Source of the DNA: Microbacterium sp. Marseille-Q6648
GTDB lineage: Bacteria > Actinomycetota > Actinomycetes > Actinomycetales > Microbacteriaceae
Direction: 5' to 3'
DNA length: 64,000 nucleotides
NCBI RefSeq assembly: GCF_943181415.1
Contig: NZ_CALPBZ010000001.1
Coordinates: forward strand, 1,240,001-1,304,000
The stretch's first letter is position 1. Each line of letters begins with the position of its first letter. The position numbers were made by a program, and so were the translations under genes. Shown here piece after piece: positions 39,108 to 47,986 of this stretch. Below the pieces are notes generated by a model. That model saw only the letters and a program-made list of their open reading frames with translations, was not told where the DNA came from and did not search any database.

Positions 39108-39776
39108 CTAGGTGCGGGTCTCGTGGCGCTTGGGTTTGAGGCGGTCGGGGGCGTCGGTTGCGGGGGTCCAGTCGCAGGTGAAGGAGCCCTTGTAGCCGAA
39201 GAGGAAGCCGAATCGCTTGTTGTGGACCTCGAGGTCGACGTGGAACATGCGGTCTCGCTCGTCGAACGATTCGCGGAGGCGTGCGCGGCCGCTGAACAGC
39301 ATCGGGAACCGGAACGCGATCGGTCCTTCGTAGAAGCGTTGTGCGTCGGAGGTGAGGATGAGGGCGCCGGTGTCATCGACAGTCAGATCCAGGTCGACGG
39401 CGAGGTGCTGGTGGGTGCCGAGGTAATCGACGATGCGCCCTGCGTCGAGCACCATGGTGGCGTCGAACCGGCGCCGATGGTCACGGACGGTGTACTCGCG
39501 GACGAAGGTGACTGTCTCACGGCCGAGGGGGTCGCGGTAGGGATAGTTCTCAATGACGAACGGAACGTTGATTCCTGTGTCGGGAATGAGGATGTTGCGG
39601 AGACGTCCGATCTGCAGGAACGGGACGGTCCACCAGGGTCCACGGCGGATCTGGGTCATCACGCCATGGCCGATGCACGCCTCGCCTCGGTCCAACCCGA
39701 CGCTGAAGCGGCGTTGCAGCATGGGATGCAAACGCGCGAAGTCGGCGCCCATGGCTTGTTCGAAGATGGACGTCAT
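39108..39776 (-). CDS. DUF4166 domain-containing protein
   Basis: 222 residues matching the DUF4166 family (SIFEQAMGADFARLHPMLQRRF, HGVMTQIRRG, VPFVIENYPYRDPLGRETVTFVREY, RFPMLFSGRARLRESFDERDRMFHVDLEVHNKRFGFLFGYKGSFTCDW). Function unknown; in other actinobacteria the domain often follows an epimerase or lies next to SRPBCC proteins. Its 5' end overlaps the SRPBCC frame by about 227 bases, and a truncated paralogue lies in divergent orientation at 40470. Confidence 0.8.
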   Translation of the reverse strand: MTSIFEQAMGADFARLHPMLQRRFSVGLDRGEACIGHGVMTQIRRGPWWTVPFLQIGRLRNILIPDTGINVPFVIENYPYRDPLGRETVTFVREYTVRDHRRRFDATMVLDAGRIVDYLGTHQHLAVDLDLTVDDTGALILTSDAQRFYEGPIAFRFPMLFSGRARLRESFDERDRMFHVDLEVHNKRFGFLFGYKGSFTCDWTPATDAPDRLKPKRHETRT

Positions 39777-40407
39777 CGGATTGCCGCGGCCGGGTCGGCG
39801 AGTGTGGCGAGGGTAGCGGGTGCGTCCCGGAGGTGGTCGTCTCGTCGGGTTCCGCCGATGGGCGCTCGGCGACAGCGGGATGCGCGGGGCCGGCGCGGTT
39901 CCAGAAGAAGAGCACACTGTGCACCGGCCACCTCTCCGGTTCTTCACCACGCTCGACCCAGATGCGAAGACGGTCGAAGCTCCACGCCGTCGCCCACCCC
40001 AGCATCGGTCGCGCCACGAGGTCGAAGACTCGCGCCCATCCGGGGTCGTAGTCGTAGCCGGTGGTGAATCGCGTTGTCGCAGCGCCGATGGGCGCGTAGC
40101 GCCAGTATCCACGGCCGGCGCGGATCGGCGAGAGCGGATCCGCGGTCCAGAATCGCAACGCCGAGGTCCGGGTCCCGTCTGGTCGCGATCGCTCGCCGAG
40201 GCTGATGCCGACCCCTGCGACCGTGTGGAACGGAACACGGCGCGTGTAAGTGAAACGGCTCGCGCCGGACTCATCCAGACCGGTGGGCTCAATGCGGGAG
40301 AACCGCAGATCCCACCTCCCGTGCCGGTGCGCATCCTGGGTCAGCGCCCATACCTGCTCAACGGTGGCATCGATATCGATCTCCACGAAGATGCCCCGGC
40401 GCGCCAC
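39550..40407 (-). CDS. SRPBCC-family protein with anomalous C-terminus
   Basis: The first 185 or so residues are a START/Bet v1-like (SRPBCC) domain (IFVEIDIDATVEQVWALTQDAHRHGRWDLRFSRIEPTG, FTTGYDYDPGWARVFDLVARPMLGWATAWSFDRLRIW). From about residue 205 the sequence is the out-of-frame reading of the DUF4166 gene (DDVHLRTSHGRRLRAF against MTSIFEQAMGADFARL) and looks random. The gene has therefore probably lost its natural stop by a small frameshift before 39,790. The domain itself is intact and may bind a hydrophobic ligand. Confidence 0.65.
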   Translation of the reverse strand: MARRGIFVEIDIDATVEQVWALTQDAHRHGRWDLRFSRIEPTGLDESGASRFTYTRRVPFHTVAGVGISLGERSRPDGTRTSALRFWTADPLSPIRAGRGYWRYAPIGAATTRFTTGYDYDPGWARVFDLVARPMLGWATAWSFDRLRIWVERGEEPERWPVHSVLFFWNRAGPAHPAVAERPSAEPDETTTSGTHPLPSPHSPTRPRQSDDVHLRTSHGRRLRAFASHAATPLQRRVGPRRGVHRPWRDDPDPPWTLVDRPVPADRTSPQHPHSRHRNQRSVRH

Positions 40408-40469
40408 CCCTCGAGGCTAACCCGTGCGTGCAGTGGGCCCCGCTACAGAAGGTGACTAGCGTCGGGTTG

Positions 40470-40979
40470 GTGACGGTCGAAGGGCAGGAGCCCACGACGG
40501 GCGCGACGCCCCCCCACGTCGGCGCTCCATCCGTCGAGCCCCGTCAGTCTGTCTACCAGCAGGCACTGGGTGCGGAGTTTCACCTCCTCGATCCGAACCT
40601 GCAGAAGTACTTCGGCCCGATCCCTCACGGATGGGTTGGAAGCGCATCCGGCCTCTATACGGTGGCAGGATCCCGACACCGAGCGCTTTGCCCCGTGCTC
40701 GCGCTGATGGCCTGGCGCCACATCCTCTTTCCCGAACTCGAACAGAACGTCCCCTTCACCGTCACGAACAGACCCCGCGCGGACGGCAGCCTCAGCGCCG
40801 TGCGCACCTTCGACTATGCCCGCCGGACCCGGGTCATGGAAGACACCCTGACGGTCGTCGACGGTGAACTTCGTGACCGCCTGGGTAAGCGACGCGGACT
40901 CGAGGCCAGCCTTCAACTAGCCGTCATCGCAGCTCCAGCGTCAGCCCGCAAACGGATCCTTCAGTCAGAACGGCGATAG
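40470..40979 (+). pseudogene. truncated DUF4166 paralogue
   Basis: 169 residues that align with the first two thirds of the DUF4166 protein at 39108 (SVYQQALGAEFHLLDPNLQKYF, GLYTVAGSRHR, VPFTVTNRPRADGSLSAVRTFDYARRTRVMEDTLTVVDG). It stops where the paralogue continues with its most conserved C-terminal third, so it is probably non-functional. GTG at 40470 is the likeliest start. An upstream GTG at 40428 is also in frame. Its 3' end overlaps the opposite-strand membrane gene by 19 bases. Confidence 0.6.
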
Positions 40980-41341
40980 CGGAAGATCGCGATCGTGACG
41001 CCGACGACGAACAGCGCGAAGCCGCCGATGATCATCAACGAGGGCCACAGCGGGATCGCTGACATGGCGGACTCACCGGTAGCGTTCACGACATACGAGC
41101 ACTGCGCGCCGAACGGGAGCAGAGATAGTTGCGGCCCGGCCGCGCTGACGCCTTCGTAGTACCTGTCGAACTCTGCGGGAGGGGTGATCGCGTAAAAACA
41201 TGGTGCGCGCCGCTGCAGCATGGGTGCGACCCCGCTGAACGCTCCGTATATGGCCAGTGCGCCACCCAGCAGCGCTGAGACAATCGCGAGATCGAACCGG
41301 AGAGCCGTCGGGCGCCTCACAGCCGTTTCGCGGTTCGTCAT
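40961..41341 (-). CDS. small two-helix membrane protein
   Basis: 126 residues with two hydrophobic helices (LAIVSALLGGALAIYGAFSG and PLWPSLMIIGGFALFVVGVTIAIF) around a 55-residue outer loop with two cysteines (RAPCFYA, GAQCSYV) that could form a disulphide. No family recognised. Confidence 0.55.
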   Translation of the reverse strand: MTNRETAVRRPTALRFDLAIVSALLGGALAIYGAFSGVAPMLQRRAPCFYAITPPAEFDRYYEGVSAAGPQLSLLPFGAQCSYVVNATGESAMSAIPLWPSLMIIGGFALFVVGVTIAIFRYRRSD

Positions 41342-41799
41342 GACGACAGTATGCCCGGCGAGTCTGAGTCAGCTTGCCGTCGTTCCTGACTCGCCCGCGA
41401 CGCCGCCGTCCAGGTCGACAGCTCTCCGCGTAAGCCGGTCGGCCAGAGCGACGCCAGACCTTCTATGTCAGCCATCCGCAACACTCGGCACGCTCGGAGT
41501 GGCCGATGTCCGTATGACCTGCCCGCGCTGGCCTTCGCGTTCAGGTGCGTCATACGGGACAAGGACGGCGCTCGAAACGGATGCGAGACAAACGCCAGGA
41601 CACGCGCGTGGCGAAGCGACGCACGTCTCGCGCTCAACAGCTACGTGACGAGAACTGTGTGGACCGAAGAGGTAGAGGACAACTGCAATGCACGCAGGCA
41701 CCAGAGGTGGCGAACGCCCTATCGGAGCACTTCGGCACAGATACCTGCAGACAGCAAAAATACCTGGACAAGCACGAAAAACCAACCTAGCTTGGCGGC
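41342..41799. other. intergenic region before the relaxase; candidate oriT
   Basis: No convincing coding frame. Nested inverted repeats lie at 41357-41395: GGCGAGTC (41357-41364) with GACTCGCC (41388-41395), and GAGTCAG (41366-41372) with CTGACTC (41386-41392). Its place upstream of a MobF relaxase suits an origin of transfer, but no nic consensus can be assigned. Confidence 0.35.
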
Positions 41800-44541
41800 A
41801 TGCGGGGCGGGTTGGAGCGGTGGAAACGAGGGGCCGGATCGCGTGGGGTACGGCAGGCGATCGCGTACGCGCTCGAGGGAACCTGCGACTCACACGTTCG
41901 TCACTCCGCCGGGCTCGAGGCGTTTGAGGCGTACGGTGCGGCATCCGATTCGACCGTTCAGCGCTTCGTCGTCGAACACGGCGTCATCACGACCGACGAC
42001 CTCACCGCGGGTGGCCTGCGCGTCTGGCTCACCGGCCATGACCCGGTGAGCGGTGAGGACCGTGGCCGCCTGCGGCTCAGTCCCGACGCTGACCTGGTGC
42101 TCGACGGAACGATCAACCATCCGAAGTCCTTCAGCGTCGCCGCGTTGCTGCATCCGGAACTCGCCGCGGAGTTCGAGGCGCTGCAGGACCGGCTCCGGGA
42201 CCGCATCCTGGCCACCTGGCAGACCGAGCTCAACGCTCGCCGCGGACACGGCGGTGCCATCCGAGAGGACATCGCACGGCTCGAGGTCGTTGAACTGCAG
42301 CACCGTCGCTCACGGGCACTCGACCCACACGTCCACCGCCACCTGTGGCTCAACGTAAAGGTGCTGGGCGAGGACGGGAAGTGGTCGAATCTCGACTCTC
42401 GCGTCGCGATGAAACTGCACACCGTCGTCAACGCGGAGGGTGAACTCGCCTCCCGCACCGACCCCATGTGGCTCGCCGCTCTGGCCCGCCATGGTTACAC
42501 CCTCGATGGGGCGGGCGAGATCTCAGAACTTGCCGGCGCTGTACGGCCTCTGTCGCGTCGCTCCGCTCAGATCGAAGCGAACCGCGCCCGACTCGTCGAG
42601 GAATGGATCGCGGCCAACGCCGGCGCGTCCCCCAGCGTGGAGGTGCTGAACCAGATCGATCGACACGCGTGGGCACTGTCGCGCCCCAACAAGCCGACGG
42701 ATCTGGACGAGGCGGCGTGGGCATCGCGCGTGCGGGACGAGATCGCCACGATCGACCCGGAGCTGGTCGCGGACCGCGCACCCGTCTCGCTGCCCGCGAT
42801 GGGGATCGAGGCTCTCGATCCGGAGCTGCTCGCCGCGGCCGCGATCGTCGACGCTGACAAGCGTTCGGCGGCACGCGGCGGGCGGTTCAGCGCCTACGAC
42901 ATCCGGGCGGGAGCCATTCGCGCGCTCTCACGCACGGGTGTCGTCGCCGCGCGGCGTGAGCTCGACGAGGTGATCGAAGCCATTACCTCCAGGGCTCAGG
43001 AGCTTGCGACGAGGCTGGTCGCCGAGGCCACTCCCCCGCACGTCAAGGCGTTCATGGCCAACAACACCGTGCGGGACAAGATCCGACTGGGAAGCCGCCT
43101 CGACGCGCTCGCACAACCGGGCCGGTCGCTGCTTCCCCACGAACTACTCGCAGTCATGGCGGCAGAGCAGATCCCGCCGCTGGATCACTCCCAGGGAGTC
43201 GCCGCCTGCGCCATCGCCGGACTCGGTGGGCTCGTCACGGTGATCGGGCCCGCGGGTACGGGCAAGACGACCATGCTGCGTGCGGCGTCGCGAGCGTTGG
43301 CCGCGCAACAGCGGCGGATGCTGGTGGTCGCCCCTACCCGGAAGGCGGCATCCGTGGCCTCACGCGAAGTCGGGGCGGCGGCCTCCAGCATCCATGCCCT
43401 GCTCGCCGACCACGGATACCGGTGGGGCGCGGATGAGGCCGGGGCGACGGTGTGGACGCGGTTGCGAGTCGGCGACACGGACCACGCAACAGGCAAGGTC
43501 TACACCGGTCCGACTCGACACGCGCTGCGTCCTGGCGACCGGATCGTCGTCGACGAAGCCGGCATGGTGGATCTGCGAACCGCGAACCTCCTCACCGAGC
43601 TCGCGCTCGAGCTGCGCGCGGGCGTGGCGTTCGTCGGAGATCCCCATCAGGCACTCCCGGTCGGCCATGCAGGGGCGATGGCGTCCGCGATACGGCACGC
43701 CACAGCATCCGTCGAACTCGACACGGTGCACCGGTTCCGCGACCCGGACTACGCTGCGCTCACCCTGCGGCTGCGCCATGCCCGCGATCACGACGACGCA
43801 CTCGATGTCGCCAACGACCTCGCCGAGTCCGGTCATCTCGAACGGGCCGACCATCATGACGCCGCGCGGGAGCGCATGGTCGAGGCGTACTTCCACTGGC
43901 ACGCCCGCGGCCTTCGAGCAACCCTGGTGACCGGCACCAACGCCGAGGCCGACGCGATCAACGATGCTATTCAGCAGCGTCGCGTCGACCTGGGCGAGCT
44001 CGACCCCCGCACCGTCGCGTGGGGCATGGACGAGCAACGAATCCTCGTCGGCGACACCGTCCAAACCCGCCGCAACGACCAGCGAGCGGGCGTCGAGAAC
44101 CGCGCCCAGTGGATCGTGCGCGCCGTCCACGACCACGGCGTCGACCTCATGTCAACGACCGACAGCGGCGAATGGCGGCGCGTGACGACGGAGTATGCCC
44201 TCGAGCACCTGCAGCTTGCCTACGCCTCAACTGTCCATGGCGTGCAGGGCGAGACTGCCGACGCGTCGATCGTGGGGCCCGGTGTCGACGCCGCCGGACT
44301 CTACGTCGGACTCACCCGCGGACGCATGCACAACGTTGCGGTCGTCGTGGCCGGAACCGAGCCTGCCGCCCGGCTGAGGGCCGCAGAAACGATGCTGCGC
44401 GGCACACCCGAACTGACTCTGCAGGATGCCGTGCGTGCGGCCGAGGCGGAGTTGTGGCGTGCGGCACGCAGTCCCGCCCCGCCGAGCCAGACCGGGCCCG
44501 TCGTCGCGGCGCCAGCGCCAGCGGGTGGGGTGGGGATATAG
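41800..44541 (+). CDS. MobF-family relaxase with RecD-like helicase
   Basis: A 913-residue protein. The N-terminal TrwC-type relaxase has TINHPKSFSVAALL (about 105-117) and the metal-binding histidine triad HVHRH (177-181) within DPHVHRHLWLNVKV. From about residue 470 comes a superfamily 1 helicase: Walker A GPAGTGKTT (about 483-491), VVDEAGMVD (Walker B), FVGDPHQALPVGHAGAM, VELDTVHRF, and a C-terminal YASTVHGVQGETADASIV with YVGLTRGR. The first residues contain only Y23 and Y45 as candidates for the nicking tyrosine, and the usual leading YYL-type motif is not evident. It mobilises the island by nicking and unwinding oriT. Confidence 0.88.
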   Translation: MRGGLERWKRGAGSRGVRQAIAYALEGTCDSHVRHSAGLEAFEAYGAASDSTVQRFVVEHGVITTDDLTAGGLRVWLTGHDPVSGEDRGRLRLSPDADLVLDGTINHPKSFSVAALLHPELAAEFEALQDRLRDRILATWQTELNARRGHGGAIREDIARLEVVELQHRRSRALDPHVHRHLWLNVKVLGEDGKWSNLDSRVAMKLHTVVNAEGELASRTDPMWLAALARHGYTLDGAGEISELAGAVRPLSRRSAQIEANRARLVEEWIAANAGASPSVEVLNQIDRHAWALSRPNKPTDLDEAAWASRVRDEIATIDPELVADRAPVSLPAMGIEALDPELLAAAAIVDADKRSAARGGRFSAYDIRAGAIRALSRTGVVAARRELDEVIEAITSRAQELATRLVAEATPPHVKAFMANNTVRDKIRLGSRLDALAQPGRSLLPHELLAVMAAEQIPPLDHSQGVAACAIAGLGGLVTVIGPAGTGKTTMLRAASRALAAQQRRMLVVAPTRKAASVASREVGAAASSIHALLADHGYRWGADEAGATVWTRLRVGDTDHATGKVYTGPTRHALRPGDRIVVDEAGMVDLRTANLLTELALELRAGVAFVGDPHQALPVGHAGAMASAIRHATASVELDTVHRFRDPDYAALTLRLRHARDHDDALDVANDLAESGHLERADHHDAARERMVEAYFHWHARGLRATLVTGTNAEADAINDAIQQRRVDLGELDPRTVAWGMDEQRILVGDTVQTRRNDQRAGVENRAQWIVRAVHDHGVDLMSTTDSGEWRRVTTEYALEHLQLAYASTVHGVQGETADASIVGPGVDAAGLYVGLTRGRMHNVAVVVAGTEPAARLRAAETMLRGTPELTLQDAVRAAEAELWRAARSPAPPSQTGPVVAAPAPAGGVGI

Positions 44542-44704
44542 CGTCGCGTTACACGCCCGGTCATCGCGCATGCCTTCGGGCCGGTCATATGAGCGGTCGA
44601 GGTCGGCGATCACCGAGCGCGGGCAGAGCCATGGATACTTCGCACCTGACGCCCCCCACGTGCCCACCGTTGCCGACCCCGCGGTGAAAGGCTGCGGCGC
44701 TCAG

Positions 44705-44965
44705 TCAGTAGTGGTCACGAGCCTGAAGAATCACGATGTGGCCATCGGTGACGTAGTAGACGAGGCGATGCTTCTCGTCGATGCGGCGGGACCACGCGCC
44801 GGACAAGACGTGGCGCAGCGGCTCTGGCTTGCCGATCCCCTCGAAGGGATCTCGGAGCACGTCGGCGATGAGGAGATTGATCCGCTTCAGCGTCTTGCGG
44901 TCCTGAGTCTGCCAGTACACATAGTCCTCCCACCCGTTCGGGTCGAAGGCGAGCGCGCGCGTCAC
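44705..44965 (-). CDS. yoeB: YoeB/Txe-family mRNA interferase toxin
   Basis: 86 residues of the RelE-fold YoeB family, which cleaves mRNA on the ribosome. Family core: AFDPNGWEDYVYWQTQDRKTLKRINLLIADVLRDPFEGIGKPEPLRH, then LSGAWSRRIDEKHRLVYYV with the catalytic Arg/His and the C-terminal His-Tyr. The start overlaps the antitoxin stop by 4 bases. Confidence 0.95.
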   Translation of the reverse strand: MTRALAFDPNGWEDYVYWQTQDRKTLKRINLLIADVLRDPFEGIGKPEPLRHVLSGAWSRRIDEKHRLVYYVTDGHIVILQARDHY

Positions 44966-45213
44966 GCGTCGAGCAGGTCGTGCGACTCGAACTCTCCGCT
45001 GCGCGCACGCTCGATGGCCTCGAGCAGTCGCTCCGCGTTCGCCGGGTTGCGCAGCAAGTACGCGGTCTCGGTCAAGGCGTCGAAATCATCCTTCGACATG
45101 ATCACCGCGTTGCCGCGCCGAGACACCACCTCGACAGGCGTGTGATCGTCGTTGACCTGCTGGATCAGACCAAACAGGCTCTTCCGTGCTTCAGACGCGG
45201 TGATGGCAGACAC
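44962..45213 (-). CDS. yefM: YefM/Phd-family antitoxin
   Basis: 83 residues. The N-terminal DNA-binding Phd/YefM fold (SAITASEARKSLFGLIQQVNDDHTPVEVVSRRGNAVIMSKDDFDAL) is followed by an acidic C-terminal toxin-wrapping tail (LLEAIERARSGEFESHDLLDA). GTG at 45213 is supported by AGGGGG eight bases upstream and by the family start. Autoregulation with the toxin is expected. GTAC-containing repeats upstream are likely operators. Confidence 0.92.
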   Translation of the reverse strand: MSAITASEARKSLFGLIQQVNDDHTPVEVVSRRGNAVIMSKDDFDALTETAYLLRNPANAERLLEAIERARSGEFESHDLLDA

Positions 45214-45231
45214 GCACAAACCCCCTAAGTA

Positions 45232-45261
45232 GTACCGGATAGCGTACCACTCCACGTACGC
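45232..45261. promoter_or_regulatory. GTAC-repeat operator of yefM-yoeB
   Basis: GTAC occurs at 45232, 45244 and 45256, exactly every 12 bases. The last two form the inverted repeat GCGTAC-N8-GTACGC (45242-45247 with 45256-45261). YefM-YoeB operators known from E. coli use palindromes with a central TGTACA. This array begins 19 bases upstream of the antitoxin start. Confidence 0.55.
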
Positions 45262-45317
45262 CAGGGGACCCGCAGTCGCGCAGTGGCGTGCCACATTGGC
45301 GGGATGAGAGTTCGTGG

Positions 45318-46253
45318 CTATCGGCAGGAATCGAGGTATTCCGCGAACGGCTCTCCGCCGTACGCTGCGGCGTCGGCGACAGTCGTGAAGCCCCATCGTT
45401 GCCGCGGTCCAAGGCATCCTCGTGCGAAGTCCACCCAGATCTCAACCTCTCGTTGAAGGTCGCCCGGCGCGTTGGATGCCACGAGCGTGAGGAATTCCCG
45501 CCAGTCGCGGATGATCCAGTGCCGGTCGTCATCGGGAAGGTGAATATCGACGGCGGGTGTTCCGTAGTCAACGCCCACTAGTTGCAGGCCGATGGGGTCA
45601 GCGCCTGAGAGATCAACACCACTGAGTGCCCAGGGACCAGACCCCTCCTCGACGCGACGCGCACCAATCGTCAGGCTGCCGACGCGCCCGGCGAAACGCA
45701 CCCGGATGAGATCGGACCGGCCGAGGTCGGTGGCGCTGACCTTCGCGCGGCTCAGGTCGACGTCCGTCAGCGCGACGTCGCCGATTAGGCCACGGACATC
45801 GGCGCCCGGCATCTCGATGCGGTGCCATCGCGAACGCCTATACGCGCCGACTGTGCTGCCGATCTGTGCCGACCGCAGCGACGCACGATGGGCGGAACAA
45901 TCCGACACCTCGACGCCCCAGCAGCGCAGGTCGTCCAGCTGTGCGTCGTCGAGCACGCAATCCGCGACCTGAAGGTTGAACCAGTTCATCCCCGACAGGC
46001 CGGCACCCGTGAGGTCGAGAGCAGACCATTCGCCGTCGCGCGCGGTGACCCGCTCCAGCATCGAGTTGTGCGTCGCAGCCAACAGGTCCACCTGCAGGCC
46101 CCGGAGATCGACGCGACCTTCCACACGGCCGAACGGGGAAACCGTCCGTAGGTGGCCCACTTGAAGCTCGCTGGCTATCTGACGAGCGGCCGCCCGGGCT
46201 TCCGGCTGTTTCCACCGCTCCCGCCAATAGCGCAACGCGTCCACCCGGCGCAT
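45318..46253 (-). CDS. pentapeptide-repeat-like protein
   Basis: 311 residues. An N-terminal helical part (MRRVDALRYWRERWKQPEARAAARQIASEL) may be a membrane-proximal or dimerising segment. From about residue 55 onward there are degenerate pentapeptide repeats, A/S-D/N-L-x-x type (VDLRGLQVDLLAAT, ALDLTGAGLSGMNW, DVDLSRAKVSATDLGRSDLIRV, GVDLSGADPIGLQ), predicted to form a right-handed quadrilateral beta-helix. The C-terminal 80 residues are a separate alpha/beta part with several Trp. Function unknown. ATG 46253 is preferred over an unsupported 90-residue upstream extension. Confidence 0.65.
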   Translation of the reverse strand: MRRVDALRYWRERWKQPEARAAARQIASELQVGHLRTVSPFGRVEGRVDLRGLQVDLLAATHNSMLERVTARDGEWSALDLTGAGLSGMNWFNLQVADCVLDDAQLDDLRCWGVEVSDCSAHRASLRSAQIGSTVGAYRRSRWHRIEMPGADVRGLIGDVALTDVDLSRAKVSATDLGRSDLIRVRFAGRVGSLTIGARRVEEGSGPWALSGVDLSGADPIGLQLVGVDYGTPAVDIHLPDDDRHWIIRDWREFLTLVASNAPGDLQREVEIWVDFARGCLGPRQRWGFTTVADAAAYGGEPFAEYLDSCR

Positions 46254-46407
46254 CCGCCCCCCAATCCTCCGAACGAAGACTACGACGACCCAAACCATTA
46301 GAGAGCCGCACGCGACCTCGATCGACCGGACTGTCGGCCCGCTTATGGACCGGATGCGGGCGGGTCGGAGGTTTGGGCATGATTGCCGTGACTGGACAGG
46401 AGCGTTG

Positions 46408-47052
46408 ATGCGATCGAGCGGACCGATCCCTGGCAACCCGTGGCCGCACGACATGGGGATCACCGTCGAGGACAGACCCCACGCACTGCTCGAGTTGCTG
46501 TGGATCCGCGAGGCCCACGACATGCACCTGCAAGGGACAGACCTCCCTCCTCTGCTCGTAGATGCGCCTGCTCGCGCGAGTGGATCTGGTCCGTCCGCTG
46601 CCGAACGGGTCGAGTGGGAGCGGGCGTGGCCGCGCCTGTGGCACGCTGCGGCGGAGCACGCCGGCCGTGACCAAGATCCCCGTCAGTTCGAACATCTCCA
46701 GCAGACCGCGCACGGATCACCCGAACACGAGAGGATCCTCCACGAGATTGTCGGGCCCTCATGGCGGGACGAATTCGACGACGCGGTCCTCGACGACGAC
46801 GGCTATCAGGACTGGTCTCGCCGCAGCATGGACGTTCACCTCTCGTCGATGCGGGAGAGGATGACGCATTCGCCGGAGCACCGAGACCTCGATGCGCTCA
46901 TCCGGGCTTGGCGTGCCGGGCTGACCAAAGTCGTGACCATCCCTTGCGAGGGCGAGTACTCGCGCAAGCTCACCAACAACGCGTTGCTGATGACCGACGC
47001 CACCCGCGACGACAACGACAGCTACCGGCGCGCCCTCGACGCATTCCGCTGA
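46408..47052 (+). CDS. hypothetical soluble protein
   Basis: 214 residues, Asp/Glu/His/Arg-rich, no transmembrane segment. Conserved-looking core: DRPHALLELLWIREAHDMHLQGTDLPPLL, WERAWPRLWHAAAEHAGRDQDPRQFEHLQQT, GPSWRDEFDDAVLDDDGYQDW, and a C-terminal AGLTKVVTIPCEGEYSRKLTNNALLMTDATRDDNDSYRRALDAF. AGGAG seven bases before ATG 46408 supports the start. I recognise no family. Confidence 0.6.
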   Translation: MRSSGPIPGNPWPHDMGITVEDRPHALLELLWIREAHDMHLQGTDLPPLLVDAPARASGSGPSAAERVEWERAWPRLWHAAAEHAGRDQDPRQFEHLQQTAHGSPEHERILHEIVGPSWRDEFDDAVLDDDGYQDWSRRSMDVHLSSMRERMTHSPEHRDLDALIRAWRAGLTKVVTIPCEGEYSRKLTNNALLMTDATRDDNDSYRRALDAFR

Positions 47053-47294
47053 CCCCTCAACGGGCCCCATCCGCACGCGCTCAGACGCGGTCGCTAGGTA
47101 CGGCTCCCGCGCGAAGAGCGGTGAAGGACCGGCACTCGAGCGGAGGTCGCGGTTTCAAGTCCCGTTACTCCCTCCGGACTGGCGCTCGGGAACCGGAACA
47201 GAGATCACGAGTCACGCAGACGCGCCTGCGCCCGCGCTGGCAGAGTCGCTGATCTCAGGGATCGGCTGCTCAGCCGGGCCGTCTCACGTGGGGA

Positions 47295-47777
47295 TCATTG
47301 CTCGTGCCGCTGAAGCTGCGGCAGGATGTCCGAGCCGTCACCGGCGGTGTCCTCATCGAGTCGCTTCGATGGCATGAAGAAGGTGGCGAGTGCAGCGACA
47401 ACAAGTGCGATAACGCTGGACACGCCTGCGATCACTGGGAATCCGAAGAAGAAGTCCAACCCGACCAGAAGGCCATTCACCGCCCCAAACAGAACCCATC
47501 CGACAAGCGGGCTGAGGAAATTTGTGAGAAGGAACAGCGCCTTCCCGTACGACCTGTCCAGACGTCGCGCTGTCGCGATGGTGCCCGCGATCACCATCCC
47601 TGTCGTGAGCAGACCGAGTACCGTGCCCCACTTGACAGCGGCGGCGAACGTGGCCCACGTGAACTCGCCAGCGAACGTGAGGTAGTAGACGGTGAGGAGT
47701 CCGGTCGCCAGCGCGATGCCGATCACCGCGCCCCAGGCGATCACCTTCCAGTACAGCCTCATCGTCGACTGCTTCAT
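47295..47777 (-). CDS. four-helix membrane protein
   Basis: 160 residues with four hydrophobic helices (VIAWGAVIGIALATGLLTVYYLTF, WGTVLGLLTTGMVIAGTIATA, LLTNFLSPLVGWVLFGAVNGLLVGL, GVSSVIALVVAALATFFM) and an acidic cytoplasmic tail (DEDTAGDGSDILPQLQRHEQ). No family recognised. Confidence 0.55.
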   Translation of the reverse strand: MKQSTMRLYWKVIAWGAVIGIALATGLLTVYYLTFAGEFTWATFAAAVKWGTVLGLLTTGMVIAGTIATARRLDRSYGKALFLLTNFLSPLVGWVLFGAVNGLLVGLDFFFGFPVIAGVSSVIALVVAALATFFMPSKRLDEDTAGDGSDILPQLQRHEQ

Positions 47778-47986
47778 GACGACAGACTACGAGGGCTCGC
47801 GCCTTCGAGGTTGCCGTGCCGGGCACGGGTCCGATCCCGTCGTTCTCGGTGTGGCCAGCGCCGGCCCGGCCCGGCAATCATGCGCACACGGATTCCTTTG
47901 CGAACCCACGCGGGTCGGCGACCGTCCGCTGAGGGACCGGGAATCGTGCACCGGCTTGCGGGAATCTGAGCGGCCCCTCCGCCGTC

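Noticed and set aside
47130-47176. Sequence resembling a tRNA T-arm and acceptor end (GCGGTTTCAAGTCCCG, then ACTCCCTCC)
   Set aside because: No matching 5' acceptor, D-arm or anticodon arm can be folded. At most a worn tRNA fragment, perhaps from an older integration.
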